Of a DNA stretch of 11,373 nt, positions 1 to 8,763 are shown in pieces. The stretch's first letter is position 1. Each line of letters starts with the position of its first letter. This DNA comes from Akkermansiaceae bacterium (GTDB taxonomy: Bacteria > Verrucomicrobiota > Verrucomicrobiia > Verrucomicrobiales > Akkermansiaceae): assembly GCA_023300065.1 (NCBI GenBank), contig JALZWJ010000250.1, forward strand, positions 1 to 11,373, given 5' to 3'. A program made the translations under genes and the position numbers. Below the pieces are notes generated by a model. The model saw nothing but the letters and a program-made list of their open reading frames with translations, searched no databases and was not told where the DNA came from.

Positions 1-2
1 AA

Positions 3-1668
<1,666 letters not shown>

Positions 1669-1669
<1 letters not shown>

Positions 1670-2880
1670 TGTCTGAAGCTTCAATTCTAACTTTATTTAA
1701 AATGAAACTTACTGATATCGAAGAACGGAGCCTGCTCATTCATGAGCAGCTTGGTGGAAAAATCGGGATCCATAATAAGATGCCGGTGACAACGTCTGAT
1801 GATTTATCACTCGCCTACACTCCGGGTGTTGCGGCTCCGTGTTTAGCGATTGCTGCTGATCAGTCTTTGACTCCAAAGTTGACCTTAAAAGGAAATGCAG
1901 TGGCGGTGGTGACTGATGGCTCCGCAGTTCTTGGTCTAGGAAATATCGGGGCGAAAGCGTCGATTCCGGTGATGGAGGGCAAGGCGCTCCTTTTTAAGGA
2001 ATATGCGAATATTGATGCTTGGCCGCTCTGCCTAGATACGCAAGACACGGCTGAAATCATCGAGACGGTGCGGAGAATCGCTCCGGTTTTCGGTGGGATT
2101 AATTTAGAGGATATTTCTGCACCCCGTTGCTTTGAGGTGGAAAACCAACTTCAGGATCTTGGGATTCCTGTTTTTCATGATGATCAGCATGGTACGGCGA
2201 TCGTGCTGCTCGCGGCTTTGATTAATTCTTGCCGGGTTCTGGATCTGGACCTGAGTGAGGTGAAGGTGGTGATCAATGGGGCTGGCGCAGCAGGCACTGC
2301 GATTGCGAAGCTTCTGCGCTGTATCGGTCAGGAGGCTGATGCCTGTGTCTCAGTCGCAGATGTGATTGTGTGTGATTCTAAGGGCGCGATTCATGCGGGC
2401 CGGGAAGATTTGAATCTGATGAAGAAGGACCTGCTTGCGATTTCTAATCGGAGTGATCAAGCCGGCAGCCTCAGTGAAGTATTGAAAGGGGCGGATGTTT
2501 TTATTGGAGTGAGTAAAGGGAATCTCCTCACGGGAGATGATGTCCGTAATATGGCGAAGGATCCCATCATTTTTGCGATGGCAAATCCCGAGCCAGAGAT
2601 CATGCCGGATCTGGCCAAGGAGGCTGGAGCGGCTGTGGTGGGGACGGGCCGGAGTGATTTCCCGAACCAGATTAATAATGTCCTCGCGTTCCCCGGGATT
2701 TTCCGTGGTGCGCTAGATGTGGGTGCGACCCGGATCACGGAGAAGATGAAAATTGCGGCGGCTTATGCTTTGGCTGGCGCGGTGGAGAATCTCTCGGTGG
2801 ATGAAATTCTTCCGAGTCCGCTGAATCGCGCTGTGGCTCCCTTGGTGGCTCAGGCAGTGGCGGGTGCCTTTGAGGGGTAG
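1669..2880 (+). CDS. maeB: malic enzyme, short MaeB type without phosphotransacetylase domain
   Basis: Oxidative decarboxylation of malate to pyruvate yields NAD(P)H. Numbered from the GTG at 1669, motifs in order are YTPGVAAPC with catalytic Tyr50, GSAVLGLGNIG, VMEGKALLFK with Lys105, GGINLEDISAP with metal-binding Glu147/Asp148, PVFHDDQHGTA with Asp171/Asp172, a Rossmann loop NGAGAAG (203-209), VCDSKG, and near the C-terminus GRSDFPNQ then ALDVGAT. At 403 aa it is only the catalytic part. E. coli MaeB carries an extra C-terminal phosphotransacetylase-like domain that is absent here. The GTG overlaps the gdhA stop. An in-frame ATG at 1702 would give a 392-aa protein closer to family starts, so the start is undecided. 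With gdhA it could link malate/pyruvate flux and NADPH supply to ammonium assimilation (inference). Confidence 0.93.
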
Positions 2881-2900
2881 GATGAGATGCGGTTCTTTTC

Positions 2901-2931
2901 TTAAGCGAATCTTTTAGGCCTCTTTTATACT
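2901..2931 (+). promoter_or_regulatory. weak candidate sigma70-like promoter before the reductase gene
   Basis: The 69-bp gap after maeB is AT-rich and contains TATACT at 2926-2931, five of six matches to a -10 box, 18 bases ahead of the ATG at 2950. The only -35-like hexamer is TTAAGC at 2901, with a poor 19-bp spacer. The leader would be very short. It may let the reductase be transcribed apart from gdhA-maeB, but this rests on sequence resemblance alone. Confidence 0.2.
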
Positions 2932-2949
2932 GCAAATCATTCTGAATTT

Positions 2950-4332
2950 ATGAGCGAACATTACGACTTAATCATTCTAGGGGGCGGACGTGCCTCGACT
3001 CTGGCAATCGCGGCGGCGAAGGCGGGTAAAAAAGTGGCATTGATCGAGCGAGACCGTCTCGGCGGGGCTTGCCCGAACCGTGGCTGTGTTCCTTCTAAGT
3101 TGTTGATTGGTTTCGCGGAAGCGGCCCGTCATGTCCGCCATGCGGATCGGCATTTCATTGATGCGGATTTCAGGGGAGTGGATGTGGAGCGCGTCTTCGG
3201 GAGTGTGAATGATTGGGTCGATGGCGTGGATAGCCGTTATGAGGGCCGAGTTGAAAAGTCAGGAGTGATTTTGATTCGTGGGGAAGGTCGTTTTGTAGGG
3301 CCAAAGAAAATCGAGGTGGCGGGCCGGACCTTAGAGGGGGAAGACATCGTCATTGCTACGGGGTCGCGGCCGTCTCCTCCGCCTTATGCGGATTTACCGG
3401 TTTGGACGAGTGATGATCTTTTTCCGTTAAAAGGGACTCCTCCTAAGAGTTTGCTGGTGATCGGGAGTGGATTTATTGGGACCGAGATGGCGGCGTTCTT
3501 TGCCGGGATCGGGGTCGAGACACGGATCTTTGCACGAGGCCAAAAATTATTGGGTCGCGCGGATGGGGACATCGAAGCGGTGTTTGCGAAGGAATTTTCC
3601 AGGGAAGTGAAGACTCACATGGGAGCCTCGCTGGTGAATCTTAGCCATGATGGGCAGGGGTTCACTGCGACCTTTAAAGTGGGGGATGGTGAGGAGGTTT
3701 ACCAAGCTGAGCGCGTTCTTTTTGCGATCGGGCGCAAGGCGAATTCAGAGTGTCTCGATCTTGAGAAGACCGGCCTGGTGGCAAACCCACGGGGCTTCGT
3801 CCCGGTGAATGATTCCTTGGAAACGAGCGTGCCGGGGATTTACGCGGTGGGAGATATCAATGGACGTTATATGCTGCAACATGCGGCGTCTTATGAGGTG
3901 CAATACCTTCGCGAAAAACTTTTGAAGGGAGGGGAAGGGCCGATTGATGAGCGTCACATCGCCCATGCGGTCTTTACTCACCCCGAGGTGGCGAGTGTGG
4001 GGCACACGGAGGAGGAATTGGTGGCCAAGGAGATCCCGTACGTCAGTGTGGTTTCGGATTGGTTGGCCAGTGCGCGTGCAATGTCCACGAGGGTCGATTA
4101 CCCACGGACGAAGCTCTTGGTCTCTCCTGATGATTACTCGATCTTAGGGTGCCATTTGATCGGCCCAGAGGCATCTACGGTTCTGCACCAAGTGCTGATG
4201 TTGATGCATTTAAAGAACGATGTAAGAGAATTACTAGAAGTCATTTATATTCACCCAGCTCTGAATGAGCTTTTTTTGCCAGCCGCAGTAGAGGCGGTAG
4301 GGAAGGTGCGAGCGGCCGTCTCCCTGAGGTAA
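2950..4332 (+). CDS. flavoprotein disulfide reductase, dihydrolipoamide dehydrogenase / mycothione reductase class
   Basis: This cytoplasmic FAD enzyme should use a redox-active cysteine pair to reduce a small or protein-bound disulfide with a nicotinamide cofactor. The 460-residue protein has an N-terminal FAD loop LGGGRAS with acidic Glu33, the disulfide CPNRGC (Cys41/Cys46) followed by VPSK, IATGSRP, a second Rossmann loop GSGFIG, the FAD-binding YAVGDING, and the C-terminal active-site HPALNE (His435/Glu440). The third glycine of the first loop is Ser16, as in mycothione-reductase-like members. The segment FARGQKLL after the second Rossmann loop has an Arg where NADH-using Lpd normally has Glu, so NADPH is my guess. 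No 2-oxoacid dehydrogenase genes are adjacent, so a role as E3 is not supported. Substrate unknown. No clear Shine-Dalgarno. The final codons and stop are the first unit of a tandem array. Confidence 0.88.
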   Translation: MSEHYDLIILGGGRASTLAIAAAKAGKKVALIERDRLGGACPNRGCVPSKLLIGFAEAARHVRHADRHFIDADFRGVDVERVFGSVNDWVDGVDSRYEGRVEKSGVILIRGEGRFVGPKKIEVAGRTLEGEDIVIATGSRPSPPPYADLPVWTSDDLFPLKGTPPKSLLVIGSGFIGTEMAAFFAGIGVETRIFARGQKLLGRADGDIEAVFAKEFSREVKTHMGASLVNLSHDGQGFTATFKVGDGEEVYQAERVLFAIGRKANSECLDLEKTGLVANPRGFVPVNDSLETSVPGIYAVGDINGRYMLQHAASYEVQYLREKLLKGGEGPIDERHIAHAVFTHPEVASVGHTEEELVAKEIPYVSVVSDWLASARAMSTRVDYPRTKLLVSPDDYSILGCHLIGPEASTVLHQVLMLMHLKNDVRELLEVIYIHPALNELFLPAAVEAVGKVRAAVSLR

Positions 4333-4413
4333 TCCCTGAGGTAATCCCTGAGGTAATCCCTGAGGTAATCCGTGAGGTAATCCGTGAGGTAATCCGTGAG
4401 GTAATCCGTGAGG
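4321..4413 (+). repeat. 12-bp tandem array containing the reductase stop codon
   Basis: Seven complete 12-bp units and a 9-base partial lie end to end. Units 1-4 are TCCCTGAGGTAA; units 5-7 and the partial start TCCGTGAGG. The first unit is the last four codons of the upstream gene (Ser-Leu-Arg-stop). Because 12 is a multiple of three, each complete unit repeats a stop in that frame. Another forward frame is open and reads Val-Ile-Pro-Glu then Val-Ile-Arg-Glu. The split into two uniform blocks suggests expansion before and after one C-to-G change. Confidence 0.97.
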
Positions 4414-4619
4414 CTTTGGTGGGGTTCCCGAGGAAGAACATCAAGTGGCTAGAGGGGGCGTTAGGGAATCAGTGCCCTGCTTGGTAGCGGCTGGAGGTGC
4501 AGGAGACGGCGCTCTCAAGCTTCTTGGCATTGGAGGGAGGGATTACTTTTGCGGCATTGACGCAGCAGCCTGATCATCTGAAACAGGTTGGGGATTGGTT
4601 GAAAAAACTCTGTGTGTGA
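4410..4619 (+). pseudogene. coding-like relic with one internal stop
   Basis: One forward frame, continuous with the open frame through the tandem array, reads a protein-like segment including GFPRKNIKWLEGALGNQ, meets TAG at 4485-4487, then continues in the same frame through LEVQETALSSFLALEGG and QQPDHLKQVGDWLKKL to TGA at 4617-4619. Composition and amphipathic look resemble real protein, and only one stop interrupts about 70 codons. There is no ATG or ribosome site. I do not recognise a family. It may be a decayed gene, a displaced gene end, or chance. Confidence 0.25.
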
Positions 4620-4708
4620 GGGGGGGCGTTGGCTTGAAGTCAGTGCTGCGCATAATTTGCGAAAATAAATCAAAGACGGATGGTCTTTGTTACGTTATCA
4701 TAGGCACA
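4620..4708 (+). other. upstream region of the vWA gene
   Basis: With the relic and array before it, this completes the 376-bp stretch without an intact gene. From about 4650 the sequence turns AT-rich (ATAATTTGCGAAAATAAAT), as a promoter region might. TATCAT at 4696-4701 resembles a -10 box but is only 7 bases from the ATG, and no -35 box sits at standard spacing. No terminator hairpin or Shine-Dalgarno is seen. Confidence 0.3.
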
Positions 4709-5761
4709 ATGAGCACGTTGAAATCAGTCGGAGCCCTAGATGCCCGCAGAACTCTCCGAAAGCAGCAGAGAACTGCGACGCTGGTAAGCTTGATCGTAGC
4801 ACTTCTTTTGATGCTCTTAATGGGTTTGATCCTTGCGATCATTCTCTTTGCGGTGGGATCTGAGGAAAAGCCACAGATCGTGGCTTATGCGGGGCAGGTG
4901 GATGCTGAGCAGAGGGTGACGAAACCTAAGGTGAAGACGGAGGTGGCGCGTAAGCCGGCGGCTCCTAGCCAGGCGATGTCACGAGTGGTGGTAGCAAACA
5001 CTCAGTCGCCGACGTCCATTCCAGTTCCTGAAATTAATATTGAGGAGACCTCGTTAGACATTGGGGTGGGTGATGATTTTGGTTCAGGCTGGGATAGTGG
5101 TGAGGGCTTTGGGAGTGGCGGCGGGTCGACCTTTTTTGGCCAGACCTCGAGTGCAGAGCGCGTGGCTTATGTGATCGATTTTTCAGCATCGATGAGAGGG
5201 CAGAATCGTCACCGATTAATGCGAACTGAACTGAGTGAGTCGATCAGTCTGATGCATCCTGGCTTACAACTCGGGATGATCTTTTTCTCAGGGCCTGCAT
5301 GGGTCGCTGGTGACACGGTCGATAAGAAGGGGACGGTTAATGGACAGGATGGGAAGACCTATAAATTTAAGAGGCCGGGAAGTCACGGATCCTGGTTGCA
5401 TGATGGGGTGAAGCAAAAGGTTCCTTGGTTAACGGTCACGGAAGACGAGGTGGTGCGCCTCACTAAGGTGGTGAACAAAACCCCTCTCAGCGGTGGAACG
5501 GTCTGGAACATCCCGCTGAATATGGCTCTCGATATGGATCCGGCACCACAACTAATTTACTTTATGACAGATGGGGTTGCAGGCGGGGCGGATGCATGGG
5601 CCAAAGAGATCGGGTCCCGGGCTAAGAAGATGGGCGTAGTGATTAATTGTGTCTCCTTGATGGAGCCGAAGGCGCTGAAAGGTCTGAAGACGATTGCCGA
5701 CATGACTGGAGGAGCGGTCACGATGGTGGACGCCAATGGCAAGCGGCAGGAGATCAAGTAG
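4709..5761 (+). CDS. single-pass membrane protein with vWA domain
   Basis: The 350-residue protein begins with a basic stretch (residues 13-21), then one long hydrophobic segment (about 24-50), giving a short cytoplasmic N-terminus and an extracytoplasmic body. A Lys/Pro/Ala-rich linker (about 65-105) and a Gly/Ser/Asp-rich stretch (119-144, ending STFFG) lead to a von Willebrand A domain. The metal-ion-dependent adhesion site is complete: Asp157-x-Ser159-x-Ser161, Thr264 in SGGT, and Asp288 in MTDG, so metal-dependent ligand binding is likely. I chose the ATG at 4709 because it directly precedes the TM topology. The frame is open back to 4595, but that part looks non-coding and overlaps the relic. 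The ligand is unknown and no MoxR or Tol/Exb partner is adjacent. Similar layouts are common in planctomycetes and verrucomicrobia (from memory). Confidence 0.85.
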   Translation: MSTLKSVGALDARRTLRKQQRTATLVSLIVALLLMLLMGLILAIILFAVGSEEKPQIVAYAGQVDAEQRVTKPKVKTEVARKPAAPSQAMSRVVVANTQSPTSIPVPEINIEETSLDIGVGDDFGSGWDSGEGFGSGGGSTFFGQTSSAERVAYVIDFSASMRGQNRHRLMRTELSESISLMHPGLQLGMIFFSGPAWVAGDTVDKKGTVNGQDGKTYKFKRPGSHGSWLHDGVKQKVPWLTVTEDEVVRLTKVVNKTPLSGGTVWNIPLNMALDMDPAPQLIYFMTDGVAGGADAWAKEIGSRAKKMGVVINCVSLMEPKALKGLKTIADMTGGAVTMVDANGKRQEIK

Positions 5762-5927
5762 GTGGACCTCAGTTAGGAGGAGATGGATTAGGACTTGGTT
5801 CGGGGCTCCTTATGAGGTGCGGCGAACTGAGATCTTGAAACTTCACGCTCTGCTTGAAGCGGGTTGCTAGTCTTTGTAGTTCAGTCTTTTCGTTTTGCCA
5901 TTTTCTGGCGAAGCTACGGCTCTCACT

Positions 5928-6188
5928 ATGAAGGGCATTTTTCGTTTCACTCTTTTTCCTCTGATGGCATTTTTCGGCCTTTCTTGTTCCACTACTGGGC
6001 AGAAGGAGGAATTTGATGATAAGAATCTTTATCAGGCTCAGTTTTTCTATGAGCAGGGGTTTCCTGGTAAAGCGGTGGAGCGGGCTCGGCGGATTAAGGA
6101 ATCGTCTCCGCGCTATTATGAGGCTCAGGAGTGGATCGATCGCATCGAGACAGATCGTCTTGGTCCCGCTTATCAGGAGTTCGAGTAA
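5928..6188 (+). CDS. small putative lipoprotein with TPR-like helix pair
   Basis: The 86-residue product starts MKGIFRF, continues with a short hydrophobic stretch and ends its signal at FGLSC, a slightly unusual lipobox (Gly rather than Leu at -3) followed by small polar residues. Lipidation at that Cys is therefore plausible but not certain. The mature part is charged and helical. LYQAQFFYEQGFPGKAVERA then RIKESSPRYYEAQEWIDRI resembles one tetratricopeptide-type helix pair (inference). The frame is open back to 5895, but the ATG at 5928 places the signal peptide correctly. No Shine-Dalgarno. It lies 166 bp behind the vWA gene. Family not recognised, and a short partner or scaffold role in the envelope is only a guess. 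Confidence 0.6.
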   Translation: MKGIFRFTLFPLMAFFGLSCSTTGQKEEFDDKNLYQAQFFYEQGFPGKAVERARRIKESSPRYYEAQEWIDRIETDRLGPAYQEFE

Positions 6189-6523
6189 AGGGGGGAGCTG
6201 GGCGCTTTCTTAAAATGGCCGCGTGTTTTTCTCAGTTGTGAGCTTTAGAGCCCAGCCTCATCATACCTTGCCATTTCAAGAAATCGCTCCGATATTCTGC
6301 TCTTTTGAAACCCTACTTGGGATCAGAAGGAGTTTTGCCGAACCTTCACAAGCCTAACATCAATCAAGCTCAGCTTTCTCTGTCCGTTTTGTGGATTGAA
6401 AATCCTCCATAAAGAAAAGGAGATGACTCTCTCATCCTTAGCCAGCTCGCCCTTGATCGCCCTTGATGGAAATGATCAGGAGGCTTCTGCTGAAGGAGAG
6501 GGTGGGGCGGGTCATTTTTTTCG
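6189..6523. other. 335-bp intergenic region, no supported gene
   Basis: I see no convincing gene here. GCTGGGC at 6197-6203 and GCCCAGC at 6250-6256 could pair, but the 46-base loop and absent T-run make a terminator unlikely. A 47-codon frame starts at the ATG at 6423 and ends at 6563, but its AAGGAG is directly against the ATG with no spacing. The AAGGAG at 6493 is about 25 bases from the peptidase start, too far to serve it. A 10-bp tandem duplication lies at 6447-6466. Confidence 0.5.
6447..6466. repeat. 10-bp tandem duplication
   Basis: TCGCCCTTGA occurs twice in direct succession, and the next base (T) continues the match. It is short, but fits the several other 9-12 bp tandem duplications in intergenic parts of this window. 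Confidence 0.8.
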
Positions 6524-7999
6524 GTGCTTTTCAAATCTCGTTTGTTTATCTATTTCGTTTTAATGACGATCATGAGCTGTAATTTTTCTGCGATCGCGAT
6601 CGCCTCTTTTATTTTTCCTATGACTTCTCTCGCTGAATCTAATGGGGCATTGTCGCCAGACCTTCTTTCTAATCTCCGTGAAGGTTACTCGATGGATGCG
6701 GGTGATTTGGCACGGCATAATGCGGTGACGAATACCGCGATCAATCAGCTCGCCCTGAACCGCAAAGTGGTGGCGGGTGAGGATGGGCATTTTAGCCATA
6801 AGGTTAAGACAAAGGGGGTGACGAATCAGAAGGCTTCAGGACGTTGCTGGATGTTTGCGGGTCTGAATGTGATGCGGGCAAAGGTGATCCGGGAGCAGGG
6901 GCTGGATGGGTTTGAGTTTTCGACCTCTTATCTCCAGTTCTGGGATAAGATGGAGAAGTCTAACCTCTACTTGGAGGATATCATCGAGCTACGCAATGCG
7001 GACCGCCTCGACCGGGAGTGGTTGTTGGTGAATGACGGCCTCGTGGGAGATGGCGGGTGGTGGAACTATGTGACGGGGTTGATCGCGAAGTATGGAGTGG
7101 TCCCAGCGACCGTGATGCCTGAGACGCATAGTAGTGAGAATACAGCTACGATGAACCTCGTACTAGGTCGCCTATTACGAGCGCAGGCTACGGGTCTGTT
7201 GGCGGCAGCGGAGGAGGGCGCCACGGTGGATAAACTCCGTGAGTTAAAGGAGGCGGGCTTGCGGGATGTGTACCGTTATTTGGTGATTAATCTCGGAGTG
7301 CCACCCGTGGAATTTGAGTGGCGTCATAAGACAAAGCCAGAGAAGGATGCGGATGGAACGGGTGTGGAGGAGAAGCTATCTGCCCTGAAGAAATTCACAC
7401 CACAGACTTTTTACCGTGATTTGGTGGGAGTGGATTTGGGAGAGTTCGTGTGTCTCTATAATGACCCGAGTCAGAAGCTGGGCGCGCACTACCGCTTTGA
7501 TCGGGCCCGCAATATGGCGGGGACGAAGAACATGAATTTTGCCAACATCGGGATGGAGGAGATGAAGGAGATCGGCGTGAAATCAGTCTTGGCGAACGAG
7601 CCGATGTGGTTCGCGGTAAACATGGGTTTTGATGAATCGACAGAGCACGGTCTGATGGCGGTGGATCTGTATGATTATGAGACTCTCTTTGATCTGGAGC
7701 TGAGCTTAACAAAGGCGGAGCGCTCGCGCTTTGGGGCTGGGGCCTCGAACCATGCGATGGTGCTGATGGGGGTGGACTTGAAAGACGGTAAGGCGCAGAA
7801 GTGGTTGGTAGAAAATAGCTGGGGAGATGCTAAGGGGAGGAAGGGGCAGTGGACGCTTCAGGACGATTGGTTCACGGAGCATGTCTACGTGATCATTGTG
7901 AATCAGAAACATCTGTCGGCCACGACGTTGGCGATCTTTGACCAAGAGCCATCGGTCTTGCCGGCGTGGTATCCGGGGTCGCAGGGCATCCGCCGTTAA
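6524..7999 (+). CDS. exported C1B cysteine peptidase (PepC / bleomycin hydrolase family)
   Basis: This papain-fold peptidase probably acts outside the cytoplasm as an aminopeptidase-like enzyme. Numbered from the GTG at 6524, residues 1-37 form a signal peptide: basic MLFKSR, a hydrophobic core, and a likely cut after TSLA before ESNG. The catalytic set is complete: oxyanion-hole Gln102 and Cys108 in NQKASGRCWMFA, His410 in NHAMVL, and Asn431 in VENSWG. Length after cleavage (about 454 aa) fits the family (about 440-460). The C-terminal arm, which in known members lies in the active-site cleft and sets aminopeptidase behaviour, is altered: it reads LPAWYPGSQGIRR where the usual end is LPAWDPMGALA-like. 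ATG starts at 6563 or 6572 are alternatives with fewer basic residues. No Shine-Dalgarno. It converges with the gene on the other strand 39 bp away. Confidence 0.9.
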   Translation: MLFKSRLFIYFVLMTIMSCNFSAIAIASFIFPMTSLAESNGALSPDLLSNLREGYSMDAGDLARHNAVTNTAINQLALNRKVVAGEDGHFSHKVKTKGVTNQKASGRCWMFAGLNVMRAKVIREQGLDGFEFSTSYLQFWDKMEKSNLYLEDIIELRNADRLDREWLLVNDGLVGDGGWWNYVTGLIAKYGVVPATVMPETHSSENTATMNLVLGRLLRAQATGLLAAAEEGATVDKLRELKEAGLRDVYRYLVINLGVPPVEFEWRHKTKPEKDADGTGVEEKLSALKKFTPQTFYRDLVGVDLGEFVCLYNDPSQKLGAHYRFDRARNMAGTKNMNFANIGMEEMKEIGVKSVLANEPMWFAVNMGFDESTEHGLMAVDLYDYETLFDLELSLTKAERSRFGAGASNHAMVLMGVDLKDGKAQKWLVENSWGDAKGRKGQWTLQDDWFTEHVYVIIVNQKHLSATTLAIFDQEPSVLPAWYPGSQGIRR

Positions 8000-8019
8000 G
8001 GTGGGCCGAGATTTGTCAG

Positions 8020-8046
8020 TCTAGGCAATCTAGGCGGTCTAGGCAA
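8020..8046. repeat. 9-bp tandem triplicate containing the PLD-like gene's stop codon
   Basis: Three units TCTAGGCAA, TCTAGGCGG and TCTAGGCAA lie end to end in the 39-bp gap between convergent genes and run into the minus-strand gene. Read on the minus strand, the units give Ile-Ala-stop, Thr-Ala-stop, Ile-Ala-stop in the gene's frame, so the gene's own final codons are the first copy. This parallels the larger array at 4321-4413. No hairpin terminator is visible in the gap. Confidence 0.85.
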
Positions 8047-8560
8047 TCGGGTCCGGGCAGTAGGCGCGGCGTTTGCACTTGAGGCAGAAGTCGCCAAGGT
8101 AGAGAGCATCGACCCATTCCATGAGTGGTGCGAGGTGCTTTTGTTCGTCGGTGATGAAGCCGGCCTCGAAGTTCCGCTTCAGGGGGCCCTTCGCGCCGAT
8201 ACCCGCGCCAGTGAGATTTGCGGAGCCGATGAAGGCCTCGCGGCCATCGATGATGACGGCCTTGGTGTGGATACGGGGGCAGAGGATGCGCTCGAAGAGG
8301 TCGCTCTCGATCAGGGCGGGGTAGCGGTCAAAGTCCTCCCGAAAGCGCGGGCCGGGTTCCTTGGCATGGAAGAGGCGGACGGCGATGCCCTCGTTAATGA
8401 GGTCTGAGAGGACCTCGAGAAGGGGGACAAAGCGGCGGCCTTTTTTCACGTGCAGGTCTTTGATATCAGCGGTGACGATCCAGAGAAATTTCTGCGCGCG
8501 GGGAAGCATGTCCACGATGACGCGTTGGTGGATTTCTTCGTTGAGGATGAGGTCGGTCAT
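8039..8560 (-). CDS. single-HKD phospholipase D-like protein
   Basis: The 173-residue protein carries one complete HKD motif: His98-x-Lys100, Asp105, then GSAN (112-115), with a downstream RNFEAGF containing Glu132. Single-HKD proteins of this size normally dimerise to build one active site and are often nucleases (Nuc-like) rather than lipases (family knowledge). The N-terminal half has the expected alternation, with KFLWIVTADIKD as the first strand. No signal peptide is seen, so it is likely cytoplasmic. The C-terminus has a compact cysteine cluster, FCLKCKRRAYC (Cys159, 162, 168), that could bind zinc or nucleic acid (inference). No Shine-Dalgarno precedes the ATG. It stands alone, 266 bp downstream of the next minus-strand gene. 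The substrate is unknown. Confidence 0.8.
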   Translation of the reverse strand: MTDLILNEEIHQRVIVDMLPRAQKFLWIVTADIKDLHVKKGRRFVPLLEVLSDLINEGIAVRLFHAKEPGPRFREDFDRYPALIESDLFERILCPRIHTKAVIIDGREAFIGSANLTGAGIGAKGPLKRNFEAGFITDEQKHLAPLMEWVDALYLGDFCLKCKRRAYCPDPIA

Positions 8561-8643
8561 CGTGGTGGGAGTTTAGGCCTTCTGGAATGGAAAGGGAATT
8601 GTGAAGCTTTGGTTGGGCAGAGGGGGCTTGGTTGGGGGATTTT

Positions 8644-8688
8644 TTAACCACGAATCTTCACGAATTGACACGAATCTTGGTTGAGGGG
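8644..8688. repeat. intergenic repeat element A with CACGAAT units
   Basis: TTAACC is followed by three 10-bp units starting CACGAAT (8649, 8659, 8669) and then GGTTGAGGGG (8679-8688). The edges TTAACCA and TGGTTGA form an inverted pair with one mismatch. On the minus strand it reads as TTCGTG-type repeats. From memory, similar degenerate ATTCGTG repeats are scattered between genes in many environmental bacteria. A lone GGTTGAGGGG also sits at 8700-8709, between elements A and B. Confidence 0.8.
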
Positions 8689-8712
8689 CACGCCGTCTTG
8701 GTTGAGGGGGGG

Positions 8713-8753
8713 TTGAACCGCGAAATACGCGAAAGACACTAAAGGTTGAGGGG
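8713..8753. repeat. intergenic repeat element B with CGCGAAA units
   Basis: TTGAACC is followed by three 9-bp units, CGCGAAATA (8719), CGCGAAAGA (8728) and CACTAAAGG (8737), then the same closing GGTTGAGGGG (8744-8753). The layout copies element A with a different core sequence and unit length, so the two look like variants of one element type. Confidence 0.78.
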
Positions 8754-8763
8754 CTGGGAAGTC

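Noticed and set aside
4321..4413. CRISPR-like array
   Set aside because: The units are contiguous with no spacers and only 12 bp long, so it is a simple tandem repeat.
4241..4444. Minus-strand frame with repeated Ile-Thr-Ser-Arg/Gly
   Set aside because: It is only the 12-bp array read backwards and into the reductase gene; no start signal or family match.
4595..4708. Extended N-terminus of the vWA protein
   Set aside because: It would overlap the relic, and it puts a cysteine-containing non-coding-like stretch before a clean basic-then-TM start at 4709.
6197..6256. GCTGGGC / GCCCAGC inverted repeat as a terminator
   Set aside because: The loop is 46 bases and there is no T-run after the second arm.
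6423..6563. 47-codon frame beginning at an ATG next to AAGGAG
   Set aside because: The SD abuts the ATG with no spacer, the product looks random, and it overlaps the peptidase start.
8644..8753. CRISPR array or iteron origin
   Set aside because: Repeats are 9-10 bp in threes with no unique spacers, and no replication or cas gene is near.
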